From positions 1-64,000 of the forward strand of contig CAVVQM010000017.1 in assembly GCA_963750395.1 (NCBI GenBank): DNA of 64,000 nucleotides. The letters run 5' to 3'. Below are positions 52,600-62,169 of this stretch, piece by piece (the stretch's first letter is position 1; each line of letters opens with the position of its first letter). The translations under genes and the position numbers were made by a program. The stretch is from JADJPO01 sp963750395 (GTDB taxonomy: Bacteria; Actinomycetota; Actinomycetes; Actinomycetales; Kineosporiaceae). The notes beneath the pieces were generated by a model, which was not told the DNA's origin, ran no database searches, and was given only the letters and a program-made list of their open reading frames with translations.

Positions 52600-53650
52600 T
52601 CCCCTGGGCCTGGGCCTGGTCACCTACGTCACACTGGCGCTCACGCTGACAGTGGTCGGCATGCTGGTCGCGGCGGTCGTCATCCGGGCCTGGCGCCGAC
52701 GCGCCGATGCCCGGCGGGTGGAGGCCGAGAGGGTGGCACGGCCCGTGCTGATGCAGGCGTTGGCCGAGGAGGGCGAGGACTCTGCCCCGAGCGCCATCGA
52801 GCCGTACGTCGGCCCCTATCTCGAGGCGCTCGCCGCCGGTCTGGCCTCGAAGCTGCGAGGCGCCGACCGTGCGGCCCTGGTCACCCTGCTCGAACGCCGA
52901 GGCACGTTGGTCCGCACCCGCAGCCGCACCCGATCGGTCAGCCCGATCCGTCGGCTGCGGGCCATCGAGATGCTCGGCGGTCTGGGCGCCGTGTCCGCGG
53001 TGGACGACCTGGTGGCCCGATTGGACGACCCGGACGGCGAGGTGGGGCGCAGCGCCGTCCGCGCCCTGGGTCGTGCGGGGTCACCCGATTCCGTGCCGGC
53101 CCTGCTGGCCCTGCTCGACGACGACGCGTCGGGGATGCCGGTCCACTACATCACCCTCGCCCTGCTGCGCGTCGGCCCGGCGGGCGCGCCACAGCTGGAG
53201 AGCGCCCTGCTCACCCACGGACCCAGGGGGCGTGAGGCCGCGGCGAACGTGCTCGGCTGGCTCAGCGAGACCGCTTCTCTGGCGGCCCTGCGAGCCGCAC
53301 TGGGCGACCCTGAACCGACAGTGCGGGCCGCGGCGGTCGAGGCCCTGGGCCGGATCGGCATGCCCGACGCGGTCGAGAAGATGATCGAACTGCTGGACGA
53401 CGCCCAGCCCGAGCACGTCCGGGAGATGACTGTGATCGCCCTCGGCCGCCTCGGGGAGCCGCAGGCGGTTCCGGCGCTGGCCGGTGCGTTGGGCGGTTCG
53501 CACCGGATGAACCGTCTGGCCGCAGAGGCCCTCAACCGCCTCGGCCACCGCGGCCGGGACGTGTTGGCGTCGAACGCCCATCTCGCCGAGGTCCGCGAAC
53601 TGCTGCCGGCCGACTCCGGCGAGGCGAAGCTGGAGATGAGTCAGCCATGA
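52586..53650 (+). CDS. Membrane-anchored HEAT-repeat protein
   Basis: This 354-residue protein has one N-terminal membrane helix (LVTYVTLALTLTVVGMLVAA, residues about 12-35), a basic patch, and from about residue 100 a run of HEAT/PBS-lyase-type repeats of 30 residues or so (DDLVARLDDPDGEVGRSAVR, LRAALGDPEPTVRAAAVEAL, PALAGALGGSHRMNRLAAEA). Such repeats are protein-binding scaffolds. Sandwiched between a lone receiver and a glycosyltransferase, with overlaps on both sides (14 and 4 bases), it is a plausible link that passes the phosphorylation state of the receiver to the transferase. Confidence 0.9.
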   Translation: MRLVDPLGLGLVTYVTLALTLTVVGMLVAAVVIRAWRRRADARRVEAERVARPVLMQALAEEGEDSAPSAIEPYVGPYLEALAAGLASKLRGADRAALVTLLERRGTLVRTRSRTRSVSPIRRLRAIEMLGGLGAVSAVDDLVARLDDPDGEVGRSAVRALGRAGSPDSVPALLALLDDDASGMPVHYITLALLRVGPAGAPQLESALLTHGPRGREAAANVLGWLSETASLAALRAALGDPEPTVRAAAVEALGRIGMPDAVEKMIELLDDAQPEHVREMTVIALGRLGEPQAVPALAGALGGSHRMNRLAAEALNRLGHRGRDVLASNAHLAEVRELLPADSGEAKLEMSQP

Positions 53651-55098
53651 CCTGGAGCCCCTCGGGCGCGATCGTCGCCTTCAACTGGGTGGTGCTCGGC
53701 TACGCCCTCGCCATCGCGGCGGCCCAGCTCGTGCTGCTGGGCAGCGCCGCGATCAGCCTCGGCAAGTCGCTGCGCCGCAACCCCGTCAGCCGCACCGAGG
53801 ACATCTTCGCCCACCCGTCCACCCCCGGGCTGTCCGTGCTGATCGCCGCCTACAACGAGGAGGCCACCATCGTGGAATGCCTCCGATCGGTGACCAGCCA
53901 GCGCTACCCGGAGATGGAGGTCGTGGTCATCGACGACGGATCGACCGACTCCACCTTCGAAGTGGTCCAGGAGGAGTTCGACCTGATTCCGGTCAGCCGG
54001 GCGATCGCGGACGACGTCGAGACCATCGGTCGCGTGCTGTCCGTGCACGCCTCGCGCGACGGCGGCCAGCTGGTGGTCGTCCGCAAGGAGAACGCCGGGC
54101 GCGTCGCCGACGCCCTCAACGTCGGCATCAACATCGCCCGGATGCCCCTCGTGGCCACCCTGGACGCCGACACGGTCCTGGACCCGGACGCCCTGCTGCA
54201 CGTCGTCCGGCCGCTCGTCGAGCGGCCTGGCAAGGTGCTGGCGGCCGGGGGAGTGGTCCGCCCCTCCAACGGTCTGACGCTGCACCGCGGCGCGGTCGAG
54301 GCGACCCGTCTGCCGCGGCGGATGCTGGTCCGGGCCCAGATCGTGGAGTATCTGCGCGCCTTCATGCTCGGCCGGATCGGCTGGACCTCGCTCAATGGGC
54401 TGCTGATCATCTCCGGGGCGTTCGGGGCCTACCGTCGCAGCGACATCGTCGAGGTCGGGGGGCTGAACAACAGGAGCCTCGGTCAGGACGCCGACCTGGT
54501 GGCGACGCTGCACCGACTGGCCCGCCAGAAGAAGGAGAAGGGCTACCAGATGATGGTGGTCCCGCAGGCGGTCTGCTGGACCGAGGCGCCGGCGACCCGT
54601 CGTGACCTCGGCCTACAGCGGCGTCGCTGGGCCCACGGCCTCGCCCAGGTGCTCGTCAACCACCGGGGCGCCATGCTCAATCCCCGCTACGGACGGTTCG
54701 GCATGTTCGTGCTGCCCTACCACCTGCTCTTCGAACTTCTCGGGCCGGTGGTGGAGCTCCTGGGGGTTCCCGCCGTCCTGGGCGCCTGGTACTTCGGGCT
54801 GCTCAACCCGCCCTACGCGTTGGGGATCTTCCTGTTGGCGCTCGCCTTCGGGATGCTGGTCTCGGTCGCCGCGGTGCTGGCCGACGAGGTGTCCGGTGAG
54901 CGCTACAGCCGCTGGCGTGACCTGCCCGCCCTGATCCTGGCGGCGCTCTGGGAGTCCACGATCCTGCGCCTGCAGCTGTCCTGGTGGCGCGCGCGCGGCC
55001 TGGTCGATGCATTGCTGCGCCGCGGCACCACGTGGACGCCGATCCACCGCGTCGGCTTCTCCGGTGAGAGGGCCAAGGAGGCCGATGCGATGGTCTGA
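53647..55098 (+). CDS. Membrane family 2 glycosyltransferase (PgaC/BcsA-like)
   Basis: This 483-residue protein has one N-terminal helix, a GT-A domain (SVLIAAYNEEATIVECLRSV, VVVIDDGSTDSTFEVVQEEF, ATLDADTVLDPDALLHVV), acceptor site GQDADLV (ED-equivalent), and QRRRW near residue 320, followed by three or four membrane helices. The D-DxD-D-QxxRW series is that of processive enzymes making beta-linked glycans such as poly-N-acetylglucosamine or hyaluronan. The convergent NodB-type deacetylase fits poly-GlcNAc-like chemistry. It overlaps the HEAT-repeat gene (ATGA). Confidence 0.9.
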   Translation: MTWSPSGAIVAFNWVVLGYALAIAAAQLVLLGSAAISLGKSLRRNPVSRTEDIFAHPSTPGLSVLIAAYNEEATIVECLRSVTSQRYPEMEVVVIDDGSTDSTFEVVQEEFDLIPVSRAIADDVETIGRVLSVHASRDGGQLVVVRKENAGRVADALNVGINIARMPLVATLDADTVLDPDALLHVVRPLVERPGKVLAAGGVVRPSNGLTLHRGAVEATRLPRRMLVRAQIVEYLRAFMLGRIGWTSLNGLLIISGAFGAYRRSDIVEVGGLNNRSLGQDADLVATLHRLARQKKEKGYQMMVVPQAVCWTEAPATRRDLGLQRRRWAHGLAQVLVNHRGAMLNPRYGRFGMFVLPYHLLFELLGPVVELLGVPAVLGAWYFGLLNPPYALGIFLLALAFGMLVSVAAVLADEVSGERYSRWRDLPALILAALWESTILRLQLSWWRARGLVDALLRRGTTWTPIHRVGFSGERAKEADAMV

Positions 55099-55179
55099 GC
55101 GCTCAATTCTGCGCTCCGACGGCCGACCGGAGGGGCAGAGGCGCGAGGGCCGCGCCCGGGTAGCAGGCCGAGGTGAGCC

Positions 55180-55983
55180 GTGGACGCGACGACCGGTGCC
55201 CTGGTGCCCGCCGGCCATCCGGTGCGGGTCGGGTTGTGGTGCCAGGATCGGCTCGAGGAACGGCTGGGAACCATCGCCGAGGCCGAGGCAAGCCTCGAGA
55301 GGCTCAAGCACGATCTGATCAGTACGGTCAATCACGAGCTGCGGACCCCGCTGGCGAACATCCTGGGCTACTGCGAACTGCTCGACGAACGAGATGATCT
55401 GGACCCTGCCGTGCGCTCCATGGTCGAGGTCATCGAACGCAACAGCAACCGCCTGGTCGACCTGATCAGCGACCTGCTGCTCCTGGCCGATCTGGATTCC
55501 GGGCGGGGCCTGTCCCCGTGGCGGCAACTCGATCTGGCCGAACTCGTACTCGAGGTGGCGGAGCAGGTGCGCGACTCGGCCCGGGCCGCGGGCGTGCAGC
55601 TCCGGGTGGGGGTGGACCGGCCCGGCCCACAGGTGATGGGCTGCAGGGACCAGATCGCGCGCGCCGTGCTGCATCTGGCCACGAACGCGGTGAAATACGC
55701 CGGCACCGGAAGCACGGCCGCCATCCTCGTCGCCGCCGACGGCGACCAGGCGGTGGTCGAGGTCACCGACGACGGCGCCGGCATCGACCCCTCGGAGTTG
55801 CCCGCGATGCTCGAGCGTTTCGCGCGTGCCGACCGGGTTCGGGAGGACCAGGTCCAGGGGGCCGGCATCGGGCTGGCCGTGGTGAACTCGGTGGTGACCC
55901 ATCACGGCGGGCACTTCGAACTCGACTCCGCGCTGGGGCGGGGGACGACGGCCCGATTCCGCCTTTGTGCCACCACTGGGTGA
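55180..55983 (+). CDS. Soluble histidine kinase
   Basis: This 267-residue kinase has no membrane helix. A short N-terminal helix leads to the HisKA domain (STVNHELRTPLANILGY, phospho-histidine in NHELR near residue 52) and a HATPase_c domain (QIARAVLHLATNAVKYAG N-box, VTDDGAGIDPSEL G1, GAGIGLAVVNSVV G2). It probably phosphorylates the lone receiver upstream or the receiver of the next kinase, with which it overlaps by four bases (GTGA). The GTG start at 55180 has GAGGTGA upstream. Confidence 0.92.
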   Translation: MDATTGALVPAGHPVRVGLWCQDRLEERLGTIAEAEASLERLKHDLISTVNHELRTPLANILGYCELLDERDDLDPAVRSMVEVIERNSNRLVDLISDLLLLADLDSGRGLSPWRQLDLAELVLEVAEQVRDSARAAGVQLRVGVDRPGPQVMGCRDQIARAVLHLATNAVKYAGTGSTAAILVAADGDQAVVEVTDDGAGIDPSELPAMLERFARADRVREDQVQGAGIGLAVVNSVVTHHGGHFELDSALGRGTTARFRLCATTG

Positions 55984-58900
55984 AGTACACGCGCAGCGGT
56001 GCCGATCAGGTCCAGGTGAGTTCCGAAGGTGCCAGCGGCCGTCGGGGGCCACGGCACGAGATGCTTCGGCTCGCCGTCCTGCTCCTGTGCTTCCTGCTCG
56101 TTCAGGAGCTCGGCTTTCAGCTGGCCTTCTCCACGTTTCCCGTCGCCAGCTACTGGCCGGCCACCGGCGTGGCCACGGCCCTGCTGTGGTGGTCACCCCG
56201 TCGGCGAGGGCGGTACGCAGCACTGCTGTTCCTCGCCGGCGCCGGGACGTACCTGGCCGACGGCCTGGCGTCCGGCGAGGCGATCGGCTACTCGCTGGCT
56301 CATGTCGCGACCGCCTGGATCGCAGCCGGTCTGCTGAGTGGCCTGCTCGGTCCCGACCCCGCACTGGCCGCGGGCTCCCGCTGGGTCCTGACCGGGTTGT
56401 TCCCCTCCGTGGTCGTGGGTGCGCTGGCCGGCGGCGTACTGGCCACGACCGCCATGGTGGCCATCGGTGACCCCCTGGCGTCGGCCCAGTTCGCCTGGAC
56501 ATGGTTCGCCGCCGACACCTACGGAGCGCTGTCCACGGTCCCCGCGCTGGAGGCTGCCCGTCATCTGCTGCGCCGTCATCTGCTGCAGCGGCAGCAACCG
56601 CGGCGTCCGGCGCTGCGCGACCCGGAGGTCGCATCGCGGGTGCCGGCTCTCGTGCTCTTCGCCGTGAACCTCCTGGTCCTGCTGGCCGCGCTGCGCGGCG
56701 CCGGTGGTTTCGCCGGGATCGACGACAGCGCCGAGAGGATGCTGACGGTCCAGCTGATCGGCGCCGGCGCGCTGCTCACATCGCTGATCGCCAGCGATCT
56801 GGGGGCCAGTCGCTACGCGGCTCTGGACGCGGCCCGTTCGAGGCTCACGGCGCTGGAGGACTCGATCGAGGGGATCGCGCTGATCGGGACCGACGGCCTG
56901 ATCCAGCAGGCCAACACGGCGTTCGCCGATCTGGTCGGCCGTGATCGGGAGGAGCTGACCGGTCGGCCCTGGGTCGAGTTGCTCGATCCGGGCGATCCAG
57001 CGGCGGTTCACCTGGGCGAGCTGGACCTGCGCCGGTCCCGACCCGCCGCAGAGCGGATCACCCGGGACGTCGTCCGCCTGGCCGGTCACACGTCGCCGCG
57101 GGTGGAGGTCGTCCTGGTGCCCGAACACGGCCCGGACGGCGTCCCGACGGCGGTGCACTGCTTCCTGCACGACGTCACCGAGCGGGAGAAGGCGACCGAC
57201 TGGGTGGACCGCGTGTTCCGCCTCTCGCCGGAACTGCTCTGCGTGCTCGATGAGCACAATCGATTCGTCCGGCTCAACCCGGCCTGGACGCACACCTTCG
57301 GCTACCCGGTCCAGGTCCTCATCGGCCGGCCCCTGACCGATCTCGTCCACCCGGACGACCTGCCGGCGACCGTGGAGCAGCTGACCCAGGTACGTCAGAT
57401 CAGCGAGCCGGTCGCCTTCCAGACCCGCTACCTGGCGGCCGACGGCACCTTCCGGTGGGTGCATTGGAACAGCGCCGCGGACGCCGACGGCAGCCTCGTC
57501 TATGTCGTCGCCCACGACGTCACCGCAACCAAGATGACCGAGCAGGCGCTGTCCCACGCTCGGGACCAGGCGATCGAGGCCTCGCAGATGAAGTCTCGCT
57601 TCCTGGCCACGATGAGCCACGAGATCCGTACCCCGATGCACGGTGTGATCGGATTGTCGGAGTTGCTCGACGGCACCGAGCTGGACGACGAGCAGCGCGG
57701 CTACGTCCAGGGCATCCGCAAGGCGGGCGGCGCGCTGCTGTCGGTGATCAACGACATCCTGGACTTCTCCAAGATCGAGGCCGGCCGGATGACGCTGGAG
57801 GAGACAGACTTCGCTCCGGCCGAGTTGATCGACCAGGTCACCACCATGCTGGAACAGACGGCACGGGCCAAGGGTCTGGAGCTGGTCACGGACATCGACC
57901 CCGGCCTGCCGGTCCGCCTTCTGGGGGACCCGGCCCGGATCCGGCAGGTCCTGGTCAATCTGGTCAGCAACGCGGTGAAGTTCACCGACAGCGGTTCGGT
58001 CACCGTGCGCGTGGACGTGATGGAGCGCGCGGAGGCGGGATTGCCGGGTCTGGTCCGGGCGGTCGACAACGGTGAGCCGTCTCCGGTTCCCATCCGGCTG
58101 GAGGTGAGCGACAGCGGCATCGGTATGGACGCCGCGGCCGTCTCCCAGCTCTTCCAGCCCTTCACCCAGGCCGACGTCTCCACGACACGGGTCTATGGCG
58201 GCACCGGCCTGGGACTGGCGATCAGCCGGGAGCTGGTCGAGGCCATGGGCGGGTGGATCTCCGTCCAGTCGTCCCCCGGGGAGGGCACGACCTTTCGCAT
58301 CGCGCTGCCGCTGAACCTGCCGCCCGCCGGGTCGCCGACCGGCGCCGACGACGTCCGCGCCGCCGAAGAACGGGATCGGTCCGTGCTGGGGGCCCGCGTC
58401 CTGGTGGTGGAGGACAACGACATCAACCAGACCGTCGCGAGCGGGTTGCTGCGCCGACTCGGGCTACCAGGTCGACCTGGCCGAGGACGGTCAGCAGGCC
58501 CTGGACATGGTCGCCGGCAACGACTACCAGGCGGTCCTCATGGACTGCCAGATGCCGAGGATGGACGGCTACACAGCCTCCCGTCTGCTGCGTGAGCGGC
58601 CGGAGTCGGCGACACTGCCGATCATCGCGATGACCGCGAACGCCACCTCCGAGGATCGGGAGAGGTGTCTGGAGGCCGGCATGAACGACTACCTGTCCAA
58701 GCCGATGGGTCCCGACGCGCTGGACAGGGTGCTGCGGCTCTGGTTGAGGGGACGGGCCGTCGACGACGTTCCGGGACCAGCCGTTCCGGGACCAGTCGTT
58801 CCGGGACCAGTCGTTCCGGGACCAGTCGTCCCGCGGCAGCGGGGCACCGCCGATGCCGAACGACGCGAGCAGATCCGCGGCCGACTCGACGAGCTGTGCG

Positions 58901-59247
58901 GTGACCACAGCGACGACGAGGTCGAGCTGGCCCGCGCGATCGCAGAGTCGTTCCGGGCCCGGTCGACGGAGATCCTCCGGTCGCTGCGGGCAGCCGTCGA
59001 GGCGGGGGACGGCGAACTGGCAGAGCTGCACGCACACAGCCTCAAGGGAGCCTCGGCCAATGTCGGGGCTGCACGGCTCGCGGTCATCTGCCAGGACGCC
59101 GAGACCCTCAGCATCGGGGAGGTCGCCGACGTGGTTCCGGTGCTCGATCGGCTGGCTGCCGAGCTCGAGGCCACTCGCGAGGTCCTGCTCACGTACGTCG
59201 AGCAGGACCGGCTTCCGGTCAGTTCATCGCCGCGTAGGCCTCGCTGA
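55980..59247 (+). pseudogene. Hybrid histidine kinase (MASE1-PAS-PAS-HisKA-HATPase-REC-Hpt) with one frameshift
   Basis: The order is: MASE1 membrane sensor (GFQLAFSTFPVASYWPATGV onwards, about 8 helices, residues 30-310), PAS (ALEDSIEGIALIGTDGLIQQ), PAS (RFVRLNPAWTHTFGYPVQVL), HisKA (FLATMSHEIRTPMHGVIGL), HATPase (VNLVSNAVKFTDSG, GTGLGLAISRELVEAMGG), and receiver start VLVVEDNDINQTVASGLLRR. At 58461-58463 a GGG run has one base too many. Removing it gives LGYQVDLAEDGQQALDM and the rest of the receiver (VLMDCQMPRMDGY) and an Hpt domain (HAHSLKGASANVGAARL). The restored length is about 1,088 residues. As written, the protein ends before the receiver is complete. Start may also be 56016 or 56061. 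Confidence 0.85.
58768..58827 (+). repeat. Four tandem 15-bp repeats in the kinase linker
   Basis: GTTCCGGGACCAGTC occurs four times in a row (first copy with one change), coding VPGPV-type pentapeptides between the receiver and Hpt domains. It is an in-frame minisatellite whose copy number would only alter linker length. Confidence 0.9.
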
Positions 59248-60571
59248 CCGTCATGGTCCGCAATCCGGAGCTCTTGACCGCCGACATGTGCGACGCGAAC
59301 TGGGCCGGGGTCACCGCGTAGAGACCGGCGTTCTCGGCAACCGCGTGGTAGAGGAGGATCGTCCAGGTGCCCGAGGCGGCACCCTCCTTCATCCAGGTCG
59401 CGACGGTGGCCGCGCTGGTCGACTCGGTCACATACCGCATCTTGAGGCCCGTGCGGTCGATGTTGCCCTTGACGTTGACGCCGCCGTCGGTGGTGCGGGC
59501 CGTCTGGTACAGCTGTCCGGCCCGCGCCTTGACGCTCGCGTTGTAGGCCCCGTAGGGGTAGGCGAGGCTCTTGATGGGGCCGAAGTTGGCCTCGAGGGTG
59601 GTCTTGCTTCCGGCGATCTCCTGTTCGAAGGCGGCCCCGGACAACGTGGTCAGATTGGCGTGCGTGGCCGAGTGCCCACCGATCTCGTGGCCGTCGCCCT
59701 GGAGCGCCTTGACCTGCGCGACGGTCATGTACGAGGGGGCGCCTACGTAGTTCGCGATGAGGTAGAACGTGGCGGGGAATTTGTTGGCCTGCAGCACCGG
59801 ACGGGCGTTGGTGTACATGTTGCTGAAGCCGTCGTCGAAGGTGATCGAGACGACGCCGCCGGTGCTCGGTCTGGTTGCCGGCGGCGCCGTCTTCTTCTTC
59901 GGTGCGGGCCGGGGCGTCGCCTTGGACGTGGAGCGCTGGCGCAGCAGGGTGTTGTCCACATCGAGCAGGCCGGTGGAGGTGAGCAGCCGCTCCATGCTCA
60001 TCCTGACCGTGCCTCGCGGGATGGTGAAGGTGATCCCGGCCGCGTTCCAACCCCGAGTGGCCGGGGCGACGGAGAAGTTCCGGTAGGTCACTTTGCCCGC
60101 GGCGCTCACGTACCTGGCGCGCAGCACCGTCCTGGTGTTCGAGCGGTACCTGTCGCCGTAGGTGTAGCTGGCGCCTCCGACGACCTTGACCGGGGCGAAA
60201 CCCCAGCCGGCGTAGCCGGTCCGGCGGGCGCTGACCGTGGTGCGCACGAACCGTCGCCCGTCGGCGGCCCCGCTGTACAGGTACCGGAACTGGCGTGCGT
60301 TGCTGCCGCTGGCGATCTGCAGCCATCCGGCAGGCTTGACCCCGGCCGCCCGTTCCACCGACGGGTTGGCCACGAGGTTGGACGAGGCGGCCCGGGCGGT
60401 GAGGCCCGGCACCACGAGGGCGGCGACGCAGGCCAGAGAAACGGCGATCGTGGTGACGATCCGGCCACGGCGGCGGCGGGCAGCGCTCGCCCTGCGCCTG
60501 GTCAGCGACCCGGTGAGGCGGCCGATCGGCCACCGGACAGCATGGTCTCGCAAATACTGCTGGGATGACAT
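59219..60571 (-). CDS. Secreted polysaccharide deacetylase (NodB family)
   Basis: This 450-residue protein has a basic start and signal-like helix (IVTTIAVSLACVAALVVPGL, then TARAAS), an N-terminal beta-sandwich of carbohydrate-binding type (residues 60-200), a PAPKKK-type linker, and a NodB domain from about residue 235. The latter has SITFDDGF (catalytic base and metal Asp), HEIGGHSATHANL (metal histidines) and LAYPYGAYN. It should remove acetyl groups from secreted glycan or peptidoglycan. Its last 29 bases overlap the convergent hybrid kinase gene. With the GT2 enzyme it forms a likely exopolysaccharide pathway. Confidence 0.88.
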   Translation of the reverse strand: MSSQQYLRDHAVRWPIGRLTGSLTRRRASAARRRRGRIVTTIAVSLACVAALVVPGLTARAASSNLVANPSVERAAGVKPAGWLQIASGSNARQFRYLYSGAADGRRFVRTTVSARRTGYAGWGFAPVKVVGGASYTYGDRYRSNTRTVLRARYVSAAGKVTYRNFSVAPATRGWNAAGITFTIPRGTVRMSMERLLTSTGLLDVDNTLLRQRSTSKATPRPAPKKKTAPPATRPSTGGVVSITFDDGFSNMYTNARPVLQANKFPATFYLIANYVGAPSYMTVAQVKALQGDGHEIGGHSATHANLTTLSGAAFEQEIAGSKTTLEANFGPIKSLAYPYGAYNASVKARAGQLYQTARTTDGGVNVKGNIDRTGLKMRYVTESTSAATVATWMKEGAASGTWTILLYHAVAENAGLYAVTPAQFASHMSAVKSSGLRTMTVSEAYAAMN

Positions 60572-60780
60572 CCCAGACCCCCATCGTCGTCTGTGCCTGG
60601 AGCCGCGAGTCTAGGCCGATCATTACCGAGCGTTAGCCCTTTTCACTGAATCCGTGCGGATTGGCTGAATCCATGCGGAACACGGGCGGGCCCGTCGGGG
60701 GCATGCGGCGACTATGGTGGGCACGGCGGATGGACCGGTTGCCCGCCGGGGTCGGTGGGCCGACGCGAGGAACAGGTGTT

Positions 60781-61134
60781 GTGGCGGAGAAATGGCGCCG
60801 GTGCGGCGAGTGCCGCAAGGTCAAGCCTGTCGATGACTTCATGGCAGATGAACCCAACTGCACGGGGTGTGTGGACGGCGCATCCAGGCCCCGCGCGGCG
60901 CGCGGCGCGGGTCAGGCCGGTCGCGGTGCACGAACCGCGGGTGGGTCTGGCGGTACCGCGGGCACGCGGGTGAGCACCGTGAGCGCGACGCCTATCCGCG
61001 ACCTCGCCGGTCGGGGCGACCCGGAAGTGCGAGCACGTCGGGCCCGGTTGCGGGCCACCGAACGCCTGGTGGAGCGGTATCCGGAGGACTTCGACGCCCT
61101 ACTCGCCGAGGAGCGTCGCACCGAGCGTCTGTGA
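60781..61134 (+). CDS. Small protein with N-terminal zinc ribbon
   Basis: This 117-residue protein opens VAEKWRRCGECRKVKPVDDF and then NCTGC, a CxxC...CxxC zinc knuckle like those in phage and HNH-linked small proteins. The middle is a glycine/arginine-rich, probably unstructured segment and the end is a helix (RARRARLRATERLVERYPED). Function unknown; nucleic-acid binding is plausible. The GTG at 60781 has GAGGAACAGG upstream. Confidence 0.65.
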   Translation: MAEKWRRCGECRKVKPVDDFMADEPNCTGCVDGASRPRAARGAGQAGRGARTAGGSGGTAGTRVSTVSATPIRDLAGRGDPEVRARRARLRATERLVERYPEDFDALLAEERRTERL

Positions 61135-61165
61135 CCCGAATCGCTGACCGGGATACTGCTCTGTT

Positions 61166-61235
61166 CCGATTAGTCCGTTCCGATAAGTCCGGTCCGATAA
61201 GTCCGGTCCGATAAGTCCGGTCCGATAAGTCCGTC
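61166..61235. repeat. Five tandem 14-bp repeats (iteron-like)
   Basis: The unit CCGATAAGTCCGGT is present three times exactly (61180-61193, 61194-61207, 61208-61221) with a variant on each side (61166-61179 and 61222-61235). The array lies between the zinc-ribbon gene and the TetR start, 79 bases before the latter. It could be a stacked operator or a minisatellite. Confidence 0.9.
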
Positions 61236-61313
61236 CTCCAGATGACGCCGACGGTGGGATGTCTCACGCGTAGCGGCAACACCGGTCGCCACGGCGGGAC
61301 TAGGGTCCCTGAC

Positions 61314-61994
61314 ATGGTCCTCTCCTCGGCGGCCTCTGCCCAGGATCCGCCCGGACACGATGCTCATGGGCGCATCTTCCGGGCCGGAATGGACCTGTTC
61401 ACGGCGCAGGGCTACGAGAAGACCACGGTCGAGTCGATCGCCGAACGCGCCGGTGTGGCTCGGCGGACGTTCTTCCGGCACTTCCGGGCCAAGGACGATG
61501 TGATCTTTGCCAGCCATTCCCAGGTGATCCGCTCGGTCGGCGAGCACCTGTCCGCCCTGGAGGACCTGCCGCCGCTTCGGGCCGTCTGCAGCGGCACCCG
61601 CCTGGTGATGCGCAGTTACGTGGCGGACCCGGAGCTGGCGGTGCAGCGCTACGAGCTGATCCGTTCTGTGCCCGCACTGCGGATGCGGGAGATCGCCTGG
61701 GTGTCCCAGTACACGCGGCTGTTCGCGGGCTACCTGCGGGAACGGTTCACCCACGATCCTCTGGGCGAGCGCACCGCCGACATCGCGGCGGCCGCGGTCG
61801 TGGCGGCGCACAACCATGTCCTGCGGCAGTGGCTGCGCGCGGGTGGCCGGTTTGACCCGTTCGACGCCCTGGACGACGCGTTCACCTGGGTGTCGGCCCG
61901 CTTCGAGTCGAGTGCTGAGTCCACCGTGGTGGCCGTGTTCCGACGGGAGGATCCGATCGACGACGTGGTGGAGCGCATCTCTCGCTCGTTGTAG
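61314..61994 (+). CDS. TetR-family transcriptional regulator
   Basis: This 226-residue protein has the TetR N-terminal helix-turn-helix (RIFRAGMDLFTAQGYEKTTV, ESIAERAGVARRTFFRHFRA KDD continuing) and a helical ligand-binding domain with the TetR_C-like segment RYELIRSVPALRMREIAWVS. TAGGGT lies 7 bases before the ATG and there is no ribosome site, suggesting a leaderless message. Its target is not evident; the tandem 14-bp array just upstream is a candidate, as is the divergent or downstream neighbour. Confidence 0.92.
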   Translation: MVLSSAASAQDPPGHDAHGRIFRAGMDLFTAQGYEKTTVESIAERAGVARRTFFRHFRAKDDVIFASHSQVIRSVGEHLSALEDLPPLRAVCSGTRLVMRSYVADPELAVQRYELIRSVPALRMREIAWVSQYTRLFAGYLRERFTHDPLGERTADIAAAAVVAAHNHVLRQWLRAGGRFDPFDALDDAFTWVSARFESSAESTVVAVFRREDPIDDVVERISRSL

Positions 61995-62169
61995 ATCCGT
62001 GACCTTCGCCCCGGGAAAGGGTACGTACGTCGTATAGCGACCCGATCTGCGCCACTTTCCCGACCTTCTTCCCTTGAACAAGGCATCGAGTGTCGCCACA
62101 CTGGCACTCAGTGCCACTCCCGTGCGGTCTCAAAGATGAGGCTCGGGTGGCGCGCTTGAGGAGAGTGGC

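Noticed and set aside
54613..56634. A 673-codon reverse frame across the glycosyltransferase and kinases
   Set aside because: It is antisense to clearly functional genes with motifs on the forward strand; high-GC shadow.
58689..60623. A 644-codon reverse frame over the deacetylase
   Set aside because: It is out of frame with the NodB motifs, which lie in the 59219-60571 frame.
61166..61235. CRISPR array
   Set aside because: Units are contiguous 14-bp tandem repeats without spacers and there are no cas genes.
62002..62040. TetR operator around GTACGTAC downstream of tetR
   Set aside because: The palindrome is short, lies after the gene and precedes an unknown small gene; not enough to call a site.
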